Shown here: positions 51,101-62,589 of the stretch, piece after piece | How positions within the stretch are numbered: position 1 is the first letter of the stretch | Layout: each line of letters opens with the position of its first letter | Assembly (NCBI GenBank): GCA_008921705.1 | Contig: VFFE01009170.1 | Location: forward strand, 666,553-730,552 | Source of the DNA: Burhinus oedicnemus | Taxonomy: Eukaryota > Chordata > Aves > Charadriiformes > Burhinidae | DNA: 64,000 bases | Direction: 5' to 3' | Position numbers and translations under genes: made by a program | The notes under the pieces: model-generated | What the model saw: the letters and a program-made list of their open reading frames with translations, nothing else | The model's database searches: none | Told to the model about the DNA's origin: nothing

Positions 51101-51288
51101 GATGCAACAAGTTTGTCTTCCAAATGTTTCTGGTAAGACAGCTGGTGGCAAATAGCACCATTTAAGCTGCAAACACCACTTGGAGTGAACAATTTGGAGG
51201 GGAAAAAATTAGAAATAAAAGGACAGCAGTTAACGTTATCCTCATATTATCCTTAAAAAAAGATGACCAGCAGTTGTACCTTCCCTTG

Positions 51289-52383
51289 TGTGGTGGGTTG
51301 ACCCCGGCTGGTCATCAGGTGCCCACCAAAGCCGCTGTATCACTCCCCTCCTCAGCTGGACAGGGGAGAGGAAAAAAAATATAATGAAAGGCTCATGGGC
51401 TGAGATAAGGCCAGGTAGATCACTTACCAATTACTGTCGTAGGCAAAACCAGACTCAACTTGGGGAAAAATTAATTTATTGCCAATCAAAACAGAGTAGG
51501 GTAACGAGAAAATAAAAACAAATCTTAAAACACCTTCCCCCCACCCTTTCCTTCTTCCCAGGCTCAACTTCCCTCCCCGTTTCTCTACCACCTCCCCCCG
51601 AGTGCCACAGGGGGACAGGGAACGGGGGTTGTGGTCAGTTCATCGCACATTGTCTCTGCTGCTCCTTCCTCCTCAGGGAGAGGACTCCTCACAGTCTTCC
51701 CCTGCTCCAATGTGGGGTCCCTACCATGGGAGACAGTCCTCCACAAAATTCTCCAGCATAAGTCCTTCCCACGGGCTAGAGTTCTTCATGAACTGCTCCA
51801 GTGTGGGTCCCCTGCGGGGTCACAGGTCCTGCCAGCAAACCTGCTCCAGCGTGAGCTCTTATCTCCATGGGTCCACAGGTGCTGCTGGGAGCCTGCTCCA
51901 GTGCGGGCTTCCCATGGGGTCATAGCCTCCTTTGGGCACATCCACCTGCTCCAGTGTGGGGTCCTCCATGGGCTGCAGGTAGACATCTGCTCTACTGTGG
52001 ACCTCCATGGGCTGCAAGGGGACAGCCTGCCTCACCATGGTCTTCACCACGGGCTGCAGGGGAATCTCTGCTCCAGCACCTGGAGCACCTTCTCCCCCTC
52101 ATTCTTCACTGACCTTTATGTCTGCAGAGCTGTTTCTCTCACATAGACTCACTCCTCTCTCCAGCTGCAGTTGCCCAGGGTGTTTTTTTCCTGCCCTTCT
52201 TAAATAAGTTTTCAGAGGCGCTACCATCATCACTGATGGGCTCAACCTTGGCCAGAGGCAGGTCCATCTTGGAGCCAGCTGGCATTGGCTCTATCGGACA
52301 TGGAGGAAGCTTCTAGCAGCTTCTCACAGAAGGCACCCCTGTAGCTCCCCCGCTGCCAAACCTTGCCATGCAAACCCGATACA
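51289..52383 (-). mobile_element. Endogenous retrovirus solo LTR, family B (1,095 bp)
   Basis: The plus strand begins TGTGGTGGGTTGACC and ends AACCCGATACA, so the ends are TG...CA. Perfect 5-bp target duplications CCTTG flank it at 51,284-51,288 and 52,384-52,388. On the minus strand a poly(A) signal AATAAA (51,475-51,480) and a TATA-like TTATTTAAG (about 52,200-52,208) give the orientation. The middle (51,700-52,085) is a degenerate tandem array of TGCTCCAGYGTGGG-type units. I recall this as a long LTR frequent in bird genomes, and the 5-bp duplication fits an ERVL-like class. No internal genes are present, so it arose by LTR-LTR recombination. Confidence 0.92.
51700..52085 (-). repeat. Degenerate tandem array inside the family-B LTR
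   Basis: The motif CTGCTCCAGTGTGGG or a close variant recurs about every 45-65 bp, each time followed by a CCATGGG or CCACGGG box and a CTGCAGG or CCTGC box. Such arrays in the U3 part of an LTR often act as enhancer repeats; that role is inferred. Confidence 0.75.
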
Positions 52384-52388
52384 CCTTG

Positions 52389-54809
52389 ATTTCTGTCTCA
52401 TTTGCAGGACTTTAGGCCTTAAATGTGTTTTCCTGGGCGTTAAACCTGCAGAGCAAAGCATGAGCAGGGCCTATGTGAGCCTTGATGAGCTGCTGTCTCC
52501 ATCCCCACCCTGCAGACACATGCTAGGCTTTGTCAATGTGATGTGCTTTTGCTCTCATTTTTTCCTCTTGGTAACATGGGGATAATGTTACTCACTTCCA
52601 ATTAGAAAACACAGACTCTAAGTATTAATGTGCTCCATTTGAAAAGGATCCCTGAAAGTCGAGCAATTTTTTTTATCCATAATAGTTTGGGTTTCTTCTT
52701 CTTACCCGAACACTACCTTGACTACCCAGAACGCTCGGTCCAAAAATTATGTCCGTCAACTTTTCCGTATTTTGCTCCATCAGATATGATGTTTATACTC
52801 TACACTAATTCCTGCTGCTTCCAACACACACAGGCAAAATAACTAATTCTATATGTCAGACCCAGCTATGGAAAATAAAAAACATACGTGCCTAATGACT
52901 GAGGCTCAGCTAAAGTTAGTGCGTTGCCTTTGCATTGCAGTTGAATCCTAATGATCATGTTCCTAAAACTGGCACAGTAAACCAGCTGGTTAGGTGCCCT
53001 CATTTAATGGGAAAAAAATAAAAAAAGGGTCTGGAATATTTTCAATCAAGTATTTCTGGATCTAGAAGTCACTTTCGTTCTGCAATCCATGGCAAGCCTC
53101 TGAAAGCTGCAGTTTTTCAGGCAAATTTTTTGCAAGTGCAAGAAAACAAAGATCCTTCTCTCCTCTTTCCAAATCACACCTCTGTCCTTGCAATGGTACC
53201 TGTCTTTCTGTCCCTCAGAGAGGGCTGTAATATTATCAGATCACCTGGTGTAGTTCAAGAAATTATATAGGACCATGTGCTTTAATTTTCTTCTATTGGA
53301 GGATGCATGGGTACATAAATACACACGCGCTTGCCCCAAGGATGAAGCAACACCACTGACTTTTTCGCTGGCAGGATTCCTCCTCCTTATATTTAATTTA
53401 CAACCTGCGTGGGGACAGAAAACTGAGCTTATGGACAAAGCGTCACCATACCTGACCCAGTCCTGCTGCGTCAAGATGGCCAGTGGTGAGCAAAGCCATC
53501 CGGAGAAAGGCAGGGCTGTGTTTTCCAGCCTACAAATGGCAGGGGAATAGCTTCAGTACAAGTTCCTGCATCCTCCAAAGAGTGTATGGTTCCCATGCCA
53601 CCAAGGGACAGTCCCCAGACAGCTCACGCTGTCGGTGATCTGTAAGCACAGGAAAATTGTTTCTTTGAAACTTTGAAAAACCGGACCAGACAGACAGCAT
53701 ATTTGCACTATTCATTCATCAAAAGCCACCCCTTACCTTTGCTCCCAAGACACTGCTTGAAGCAGCAGACTGAATGCCTGCCCGGCTTCTGCTTCTGCTG
53801 CTTCTTCCACATTGCTCCACCTGGGGAAGAGAAATCCATCACCTTTGCTGTGTTGTGCTCCTGCACACGCTACTGCTTCAGGCTGGAAAAGTTGCAAAGA
53901 ACTCCTAAAATGCTTTTTAAAAGAAAAGAAGTTTAAAAACTAACAATGAGCTTTGAGAAACCATTTGAAAGGGGCAAACATCATTCCAGATTGTGTCTTC
54001 TACAGGTTTCAAGGCTGGGCACACCAAGCAGGGAGTCGGGCTCCAAGCTTTAATGTTGAGTTTAAAACGGAGCTTTTAACTGTATTTCTTTTAGGTACAG
54101 AGCTCAATGGTAGCTGCACGGAGAGGGCCATGTGGTGCCTGTCACAAATAGCTCTTCTTGATAGGCAGATGCTTTCATGGCTGTGCAAGGGCAGTGGGCA
54201 CAGCCCGGGGAGACGCAGGTGCCTTCCCCCTTGTAACGCCATGAGTTTTTGGAAGAGGGCAACAGCAGACCACCTGAGGGAGCAGCCAAAAGCAGCAGCT
54301 TTCAAAAAGAGAAGAAACACGAGTACAGGATAACAACAATTTTTCCCCTCACCTGCCGTAGTTACTCAGTGAGACGTGCCATTGCCATGCACCAGGGGCT
54401 GAGACGTACTGAGATACTGCACAGACCCCCAGCAAAACCCCCCCTGCCAGAGCTCAGCCTTCCTGCTCCTAAGCTAGCAGTCAAGCCTGGGCAACCACAG
54501 GGGGTCCGAGTGCATCCAGGTTTTTGGGGGATGGAAGACACCTCAGTCTCCATCCTTTGCAAACAGCAGCACGGAGGAGAGCGCAAAGCAGCCCCAGCAA
54601 TAAGAAACCTACCTGGGAGAGAGGGCAGTGCACCGGCTGAGTTTCCCTGGTGATCACACAGTGCTGGCACGTGAAGGAATTGATCAGGGTGATGGGGGAC
54701 ATATGTGCCTCAGGGAACAGCTCCCCTGTGGGGTCTCTAGGGTCTCTCCTAGCCCCTTGGCCAAGTACAGTATGGCACAAGAGCATGAAAGCTTGCCATG
54801 GCTTGTAAA
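52389..54809. other. Sequence between two solo LTRs
   Basis: No gene was recognised. A MIR-like remnant lies near its left end. The plus-strand frame 53,275-53,550 (91 codons) lacks support. Confidence 0.5.
52500..52605 (+). mobile_element. MIR-like SINE remnant
   Basis: CTCATTTTTTCCTCTTGGTAACATGGGGATAATG resembles the MIR 3' part (tcagtttcctcatctgtaaaatggggataat). The 5' side is too diverged to bound. Confidence 0.35.
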
Positions 54810-54814
54810 GCACC

Positions 54815-55535
54815 TGTTGTGGTTTGGGCTGGATTGACCACCAAGGCAAATGACAGATGCTCTCCCCCACCCCTCTCTTCAAGGAGAGGAGGGAGAGAAA
54901 AAGAGACTTATGAGTTTAGAAGGAACTAAACTACTTTAATGAAATATTAATAATAAAATAATAAAAAGAAAATAATGAAATATATACAAAACTGTATCAA
55001 GCTCCCAGGATGACAATCACGTCACCAGCAGGCACTGGGGAAGTCCCAGACTGGACTCAGTGATGGACAGGAAATGGATTCCGGATCTGGATTCCGGATC
55101 AGGACCAAAGGCAGACGAACAGAGAGAGTCCTCCTCAGATGCCGGCCATTGTAGAAAGAGGGCTGACCCTTTGATCCCTCAGCTTTTGTACTGAGCATGA
55201 GGCAGATGGGATGGAATGCCCTGTTGGTCAGTTTTGGGTCACCTGTTCTGTCTGCTCCTCCCCGCAGGTGTGACCCCTCTACGCTTTTCCATTTCTGACC
55301 CTCCAACAGGGCAAGTAACAAAGTTGGCTGCCCTTGGGTGTTACAGCAATAAGTATAAGCAAGAGCCTCTCTGCATCCCATTCCTTGGCATCAACTGTAA
55401 ACATTGGTCTTACCACTCTGAGAATGAACAGTTTTCTGCACAATGTGCTGTTAATTTCAGCAGTTAGAAGAGGCCTAGCTAAAAAATAAAATTACTGAAC
55501 AGAAAATTGGTCCTGTTTTACCTCAAACCAGGACA
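54815..55535 (-). mobile_element. Endogenous retrovirus solo LTR, family C (721 bp)
   Basis: The plus strand begins TGTTGTGGTTTGGGC and ends CAAACCAGGACA. Perfect 5-bp target duplications GCACC lie at 54,810-54,814 and 55,536-55,540 and fix both ends. On the minus strand it starts TGTCCTGGTTTGAGG, close to the family-A start, and has a poly(A) signal ATTAAA (54,935-54,940). A 14-bp direct repeat GGATTCCGGATCTG or near-copy lies at 55,076-55,101. No viral coding sequence remains. An ERVL-like class is inferred. Confidence 0.9.
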
Positions 55536-55540
55536 GCACC

Positions 55541-57913
55541 TGGCTTAATCAGCACGAAAGCATGGCCTGGTTCACATCCAGGTCCCAGTTTATCTCCATC
55601 TCCAAGAGCTCCAGGCCGGGTCCCTTGTGCAGAGTTGAGCAGAGATTAAATCACTGTAGTGCAATAGGATTAAATCATTGTTGTCCATGTCTGCCATGAA
55701 TGCCCACAGATTTTGGGATGCAAGGGAGGGACCTGGGAAGGGTGCAGGAAGCAAGCCCGGCAAGTCCAGGGCAGCACGGTGCGGGGCTTCTACCCAGGAG
55801 GTGTTTTCCCACCCGATCCCGCCTGTTTGCGCCCCTGCCGTGAGCAGGGGCTCTGGTTAAGCAGTGGGGGGAACACTTAGGGTTTTCTCTCACTCGCCTT
55901 TGGGATTTCACCTGCAAGTCCAAGCAGCCCTGACGCTCAGCACTGTCTGTGTAGAGCAGCTGCAGGTACCTGCAATCACCTCCTCTCTGCCCTTCGCATC
56001 AGGTGTGTGCTTCACTGAGGTAACCCAGTAAACCCCAGGTGCAAAGGCTCCTTCCAGTTACTTTTCTGATAGCGGCAGCTCTTTGCTGAGCTCCCCCGTA
56101 CTAAGTCTTCTTTGGAAAGGTATGTGTGGGGTTCATGAAAATAGGACTGAAAGTATCTGAGTGTGATCAAACTGGCCAGCATGGGGCACCTGCAGCCACA
56201 TCCTGACCTGCAGCGAACAGCACATCGTAATCTGAGGGCTGAAGGTTGGAGATGGTTTTGTCTCTCCTGTAGGTCTTTCTTGGGGTGGATGCGAGCAGCA
56301 GAGCTCAGCTCTGGCTCTGGACTCCCCCCAGCTACATGGGTTTTGTTTGGCATGCTCTTCCTTGCCCTTCCTCCCTCACTTTGCCAGCTAAATTCAGGCA
56401 AGGCGCTCGTATGCATAAAAGCTGTCAAACGAATAACTTACAAGTACAGGAGCTAGAAAAGGCTTGAAGTGTAAAGCCGGCAGCCCCCAAAGAGCTGCGG
56501 GGACTATCCAATCCATCTGGTGCTCCTGGGTGCACAGCAAACAGGCTTTTGACTAGTTCATAACCGTGGCACATGCGAAACACTCAATTATTGCTTCTTA
56601 GAAAAACCAAATTATCTCCTGGAGTCGGAGACTGACAGCCACACAGTCTCCGCAGCGTTCTGCACGGCTGAATTTTTGCCGGCTTATTCTCTGCTGTTCT
56701 GTACTGCCTGTAATTGCATTGCATTTTAATTGTTTAGCATCGTCAGAACTTCAGCCCTGGGGGCAGCGGAGGTGGTGAGAGCTCAACACATCAAATTACT
56801 ACCCAAAGAGCAGGCAGACAAAAAGCAGAGTAGGGAGGGAGGGAGGGAAGGAGACAAATGAGCCACGTTCATTAGAAGAACAGCAACCCTGACCAGGGAA
56901 GTGTCCTACTGATGTAATAAGAAAGCTGAAAGTTGTTAAAAATAATAAAGAGCACAATAACACAATTGCTTTTCTATCAGAAAGCACCACATCTGGAAAA
57001 AATTAATGCACCGTGGAAAGCAGAGATGAAAACCAGCAAAATGCTCCTTGCCCTCATAGCCCTGTCTTCCCTCCCAGTTTTATTTAGTGGATTCTTTTGT
57101 GGTGGTTTCTGTAGTTGCACTGTTTAGTGCTGTTCCCTTGAGTGCTACGATGTGGCCCCAAAAGCTGGCATCTCTGCTACAGAAACCCCACCGCGCGAGG
57201 CAGCGAGGCACGGTTTCCCACAGGCAGGCTTGCGTTTCGCCCTTGGCCAGCCAGAGGTCCTGAGTGCTGCTCCTTTTGCTTCCCCAAAAGATGCTGCAGG
57301 TTCAAATCCCTCTGGCAGGTTTGAAGGGAAGGGCCGTTCACAGGCTGTCCCACAGCACAGGGAACGACAGCAGTGGCGGGGCAGAGGCAGAAACCAAGGG
57401 AGTGGGACGGGTGCGACACAGCCCCCCGCGCTTGCACAAGTTGGGCAGAAAGTGCATCTTTTTTTTCTCCTCTGGAAGGTCAGCCCGTGGGGGCCAAGAG
57501 AGGTGGATGAAAAGGCTGAATCACGTGCTGCTGATGAAAGAAATTAATTTTGCCACCTGTGAGTGTCCTGAAGCACATCAGAGCCCATGCTGGGTCTGCC
57601 CTGCTGAGGCACCGCAGTAGCTTTAACCTCAAATAACAGACTAAACTCTGTGCAGCCCCTGGAGCTGCTTAATACCCTTAAGTTACAGGAGGTCCTTCCA
57701 GGGAACACGTACAGCACAATGCAGCAGCCACAACATGACAGCCACAAGACAAAGGGCTACCTGTAGCTGCCTGAAGAACAGCCCCGGAGCTGCCCACCAC
57801 AGTGCGGGGTCCCCACGCCCCAGCAGGACCTGCTCGGTGTCCCTTGCAGGCCACCAGCAGGCTGCTCATGCCTCTTTCTCCTGGCTGCCTGCAAAGCCAC
57901 AGGCGGATAAGAT
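55541..57913. other. Intergenic sequence without recognised genes
   Basis: This stretch is GC-rich at 55,680-55,860 and 57,180-57,560, with chance open frames on both strands. An AT-rich block at 56,570-56,740 looks like a possible conserved element. GGGAGGGAGGGA lies near 56,835. No repeat element was identified. Confidence 0.5.
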
Positions 57914-57976
57914 GATAGAATCATAGAATGGTTTGGGTTGGAAGGGACCTTTAAAGGTCATCTAGTCCAGCCCTCA
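57914..57976 (-). mobile_element. CR1 LINE 3' tail, about 63 bp
   Basis: ATAGAATCATAGAATGGTTT and the following GGGTTGGAAGGGACCT and GGTCATCTAGTCCAGCCC are the reverse complement of the CR1 3' end with its octamer tail. It is an extreme 5' truncation with no coding sequence. Confidence 0.9.
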
Positions 57977-60188
57977 AGATGAAGGCAAACAGACAGGCGC
58001 ATCAACAGGCACGGCCAGCACTTCCAGCAACAAAGATGCTGGTGGTAGCAGAGAGATTTCTGGCCCTGGCCCAGGCGCAGCCCGGTGGAGAAGTTCCTCT
58101 GCCATGGCTCTTCACCCAGGGTAGTGTGCAGGGTGGAAAAGAGGGAGCTGAGAAGATCCTTCAGCTGTCTGTGCTAAATATTTTGATGGTATTGGCATTT
58201 CACATCAGCTGCATTCACCAGGGTTAATTAAAGCCTCTGTTTTATAGATTGCCCTTGGCCATACACTGAAAAGCTGCCTCAATTGGGAATCAATAGAGTA
58301 ATCTTTAAGCTCATTTATTTTATTAGATATAGAGTCCTAATTTGAAGAAATTGAGAAGCCATAATTAATGGTGCCAGGGAGCTCCTGAGACGTATACTTA
58401 AAGTTTCCTGAGGAGAGCGCTTTGCCCGTAGGGCGCAGTGCGCTGGAAGTGCCCAGCGTGCCGGAGCGCAGCCGTGGGGCTGGGGGATGCCCTGGTGGGT
58501 GAGCCCCGGGGTGCGCTCCGGCACCGCAGAAGTCCAACAGCAAGTCAATAGCCAGTGCCCTGCGCTGCTCCCTCACCCAAAAATTGAAGGGCAGGCTGCA
58601 AACAGCAGCGTTGCCACCGCGGGGCACAGCAGAAAAGCCAGATTCTGGGGTCAGCAGAGGGCTGCTGACAACCGAGGCATCCCAGAGATGCTGCAAATGC
58701 CCTCCTTGTCCCAAGCCAGCGAGCAGTATGTGCTTTATCCCCTTCTCTAAGTCTGCTGTGTGCTGGTGTGCGGTTGAATGGTTCACCCATCTTCAGTGGG
58801 GTGGAGTCGCTCTGAAACCACAAAAGCCTTTGGGGGTTTTGGAGGGTGAAGTATCCGGACGGTGCCGCTGCTTCCCCTCACAGTGGCCTCGCCAGCAGGC
58901 AGTAAGGGTTTCCCACACCAAATAGACGGCCCCTGAGGAACAGTTTTTATTAAAGCACCTTTCTGAGCAGTGCCATAAGCAGCCTGTAAATAGTCCCATC
59001 CTCAGACCCTGGGGTGTCAAGGGCCGGAATGATTCCTGTGATCCAATAAGCAACATAATGAACAAAAGACTGACCCGGTCATGAGCAGCTCACATAAGGC
59101 CCTTGGCCAAACATGCAAAAATAAATATTTAAGTATTTAGAAGGCTAATAAGCTGCTTGTGGGATTTTTTAAAGTACCTAATGCCTACCTTTTCAGCTGC
59201 TACCTTTAAGAAATAATTATTTTCATTTTTCTATGCTGTTTTCTCATTTCTGGACCTTTTTCCTGTAAATAACGACCAAAGCATTTTTCTTTCTGGTATT
59301 TTTTCTCTTACGTGAGTCAAATAAGTTGCTTGATACAGCATCTTAGAGTAGAAAGCCAATAGTCAATGCACTGTACCACACCAGTTTTGTTGTTGGTTTT
59401 TTTTTCTTTAGTGCCCACCTGTCTTGTTTGGGGCTGGATCCAAAATCCCAGTGTGCTGCAGTTGGTCACTCCCAAAATATTGCAAGTCGTTTAAATGAGT
59501 GGGGTTAGGACTTTGGGAAGGGCTGAGGGAAACTTTTCTATCCTTGAAGACAGTGACTCGCCTTCCCAAGTTGAGCCTGAGATGAACAGTGCTGAAAACG
59601 CCTTTCTCCTGGGAAACCTGAGCCCTGCAGGCTTCACTGACAGTGACTAACAATACGCCAGACAAAGCCTTTGCCAGCCAGTTATGTTCTTTGGTCTTGG
59701 ATTGTGACATGTAGATCAGAATCCTGTGCTTGACCTAAAAACTTGTTTAACTAGTAACTCATGAGCTGAACTAATTTGAAAGCGGATCCAGTTCAATCAC
59801 ATTTGCGAGGGGATGGTCATTCCACACTGAAGTGGATGTCATTCACTTCTGGAGCAAATTATGACACAGAAACTGAAGAACACTCAATTTAGGTGGGACT
59901 GTCCACAGAAGATTTAGTCAAACTTTAGTGCAAAGTATTTTACAAATGCAGATGCACTTTCCTAGGTATTCTCATATAGATAGACCTCACATGTGGAGGA
60001 CCAACTTTTGCTTTTGGTTGGTCTTTTTTTGGCCATGCTAGTGACTAGAAAAACTCAAGTGGATTTTTCAGACACATTACAATAGGGCTGTTGAGCCAGA
60101 CAAGTAGAATTGATTTTTCATTTCTTTTTCATCTACCTGAGCCATTGCATGTAACTTCTCTTCTTTAATAACTGAGTTCTCTTTGCAG
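57977..60188. other. Intergenic sequence without recognised genes
   Basis: An AT-rich block at 58,200-58,370 has several TTAATTAA-type and AATTAATGG sites and may be a conserved element. The minus-strand frame 59,408-59,710 (100 codons) has no recognisable domain. Confidence 0.5.
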
Positions 60189-60493
60189 TCACTTTGTCAC
60201 CTCCCATTAAAGCCAGTTCCAGCATCTCCAGCTTTGCAGAAGAAAAAGCCCCAATATTCTTCCAAATACTTTCTGTGCTTTACAGATACCCTTCAAACAA
60301 ATTTGTCTTCTCTCCTTCATATAAATATCAGTTCCCTCCTGATCCTTCACAAGGATGGAAGAAGTTCAAATATTTCCATTTACCACGACCTCTGTTGCCT
60401 CAGGGGTTAAGAGGATCACAGGTTCTTCATTTCTGTTCTCCACTAAACCCACCTTTTTTGCTTCACACACTCACACAAACCAGTCATTTTGAG
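60189..60493 (+). CDS. Candidate coding exon, unidentified gene
   Basis: The 305-nt segment starts after a strong acceptor (GTTCTCTTTGCAG) and ends at a strong donor (GAG/GTATGC). One frame is open throughout, with two bases of a split codon at the start and phase 0 at the end. The peptide includes SSSISSFAEEKAPIFFQ and YKYQFPPDPSQGWKKF and looks protein-like, but matches no family I know. A phase-compatible acceptor at about 61,268 (GTCTTTTACAG) would add ten codons and a stop. No upstream partner exon was identified. It could be part of a non-coding transcript. Confidence 0.3.
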
Positions 60494-62401
60494 GTATGCT
60501 TCCCAGCCTTCCGATGAGAGCTTGGTTGTCTGCTATGCACCTTATCATGAAAAGCCCAAACTTTTTCCCTTGTTTTGGTGTTTTTCACTTTTCCAGTACC
60601 AAGATTTGCAGCAAGCCCTGCTCTCACCCCAGCAACTCTTGTAATGAGGAATTTTCTGTACTCTACCTGCCACCCCCAGCATGCCTTCTGCAAGGTCTCA
60701 TGCTCCCCCTGCCACCACCATGCCCAGAATTTCTGATGTCCGCTCTCTAGGCTCACCATAAAGAGTTCAGCTCACTCTGTGCTACAGGAATGCAGAGTAA
60801 TGAACAATGGTTGTATTAGGTATGGGTAATGAATTGCATTTCTGCAAAGAGAAAAATAAGAGCTACTTAATAAAGAGAATAACTTTTAATAGGCAGTTAA
60901 TTTTTTTTTTCTTGACACACCATGGTAGTTTCTGAACAAATTTTGCACAAACATATGTCTAATTCACAATCTCTGTTTTTTTCTACTGTCCTTTCAGTAC
61001 AATGCGACATGTTACAAAATACTTTTTTTTTTTTTAAAAAATCAACATGAAAATCAAGGATTGCTTTTTTCATAGGAAACTTCAGCAATCGGGAATCTCA
61101 ACAGTTGCAGATGCCAACTAGCATATTTTAGATGGCCTGACCTTTCCAAAGTAGGCATCCAAGATTCCTCTGCTCCTGAGCAACCCAACTGATCCAGAAA
61201 TACCTGAATGGACTGCATAAGTTCGGCTGCAGCATGGAGGACACTTGTTGGTTCCCTGTCTTTTACAGAGCTTCATCAAAAGTTCCCCTTGGTGCCACTA
61301 AGACAAAGGATTGTTAGACCCATCAAAGTGGAAATAAGAGCAAGAGTCAAGCACAGGAAAACGAACACTTTTCAGCTTTGTGTATAAACATGAACTAACA
61401 AATCTGCTCAATCTCTTACCATATTCTTAGGTAAGTTTTATTATTTCAGAGAGGGAAATTGGAGAGAGAAGTTCCTCAAAAGCATTGTGTCAACAGGTAT
61501 CAAAACTTAGATCATCATCCTGGCTCTTGGTCCTGCACTTAGACCACCAGTTGTCTTCTTTCCATTCGCCAATAAAACAATGGAGGTTCTTGGCACGCTA
61601 CCAGAGTCAGTGGATTGAGACTGAGCAGATGCTGACAGTAATATAATTTTCAAACATTTATAGTTCTGGAAAAGTAGGATACATGCAGGTAGAAGCACTA
61701 CTTGATATTTTTGAATTGCCAGCTCTGTACAAATTAAGAGTCTGTAATTAGCACTTGAAACACTCTTTAAATTTCCAGAGTTATTCAGTAGCCCACAGGA
61801 ATCCCATGCATTACTCAGAACGGAGGGAAGAAGGTTCATCTGCAAAACTGCTTATCTTGCTGATTCCCTCTGTGCGCCCCAGGCTATGTAGGAGACATGT
61901 TCATAGCACACGTAATGCAATTAGCCAAGGAACAGGTGAAAATAAACTATGTTGCCTGCTACATTACAAGGATCATATTCAGTAATTTACAGAACTTCAA
62001 AGAGCCTCAGTGCAAGGTATATTCCCCCCATCACAGAAAAAAGCACACACTTCAGCATTTCATCCAGGCATCCCATCCTGTAAACATTTAGGACAAGCCA
62101 AGTGTGTGCTACAGTGAGGAGTCTCATGGAAATCACTGAATTGACTTTCATAGTGGCAATTTGCCCAGTACTGTTTCAAGGGTCAGGCCCTGTTTGTATT
62201 TTGCTACATACAATTAAAAGAACCCTATCTACCATAAGTTCAACAAAGTATGCTAACATATTCCTTCCTGTATGTGCAGAAAACGTTTTTAGTAACTACT
62301 ATGCAAACATCACCTGATTTTTACAGTTTCTTCAACCTTTTTGATAATTTTCCTGCTTTTACTATATGTGAAAATAATAAATACATATGATATACCAGTT
62401 A
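60494..62401. other. Sequence between candidate exons
   Basis: AT-rich DNA with T runs at 60,901 and 61,023. A MIR-like remnant is at 61,447-61,553. Nothing else was recognised. Confidence 0.5.
61447..61553 (-). mobile_element. MIR-like SINE remnant
   Basis: The minus strand reads GTCTAAGTGCAGGACCAAG then AGCCAGGATGATGATC, and later CAATTTCCCTCTCTGAAAT. This follows the MIR layout (agcac-aggact-ggagccagga near one end, cagtttcccc-tctgtaaaat at the other). It explains the protein-like frames seen here. Diverged and judged by eye. Confidence 0.4.
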
Positions 62402-62589
62402 TTAAGCCATCAAAAAATTACGTGTCATTCCAGAAGGAACAGGAGACACTTGAGATTTAGAAGTCAAGAGCTGGTCATTAACGCAAGTGTCCTGCCTGGT
62501 AAAAAGCTTCAGCTGCTCCACATTTCCTGTGGAACTGCAACTTTGGTGGGATGTTCCTGCATATTGTGATAAAACAGGTTGCTTCACAT
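62402..62589 (-). CDS. Candidate terminal exon, unidentified gene
   Basis: On the minus strand an acceptor (GTTGTCGTTTCAG) precedes two bases of a split codon, 61 open codons and TAA. The peptide (VKQPVLSQYAG, NVEQLKLFTRQD, SPVPSGMTRNF) has balanced composition and looks coding. I do not recognise it. The next exon-like segment upstream (63,872-63,934) is not in a compatible phase, so no gene model can be built. Confidence 0.3.

Larger units (their letters stand above)
32499..51283. other. Gene-poor region with candidate regulatory islands
   Basis: Apart from the separately listed small repeats and candidate elements I found no exon, LTR, CR1 or RNA gene in this 18.8-kb stretch. Many 60-150-codon frames exist, but they overlap on opposite strands and lack splice signals or domains. 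The alternation of GC-rich blocks with AT-rich TAAT-rich blocks is typical of a regulatory desert near a developmental gene, which is an inference only. Confidence 0.45.

Noticed and set aside
57299..57309. tRNA B-box-like GGTTCAAATCC
   Set aside because: The T stem does not pair, and no A box or acceptor stem is found at the right distance.
61507..61845. 112-codon minus-strand frame with a good internal acceptor
   Set aside because: Its 3' part overlaps a MIR-like remnant, which explains the sequence better than a gene does.
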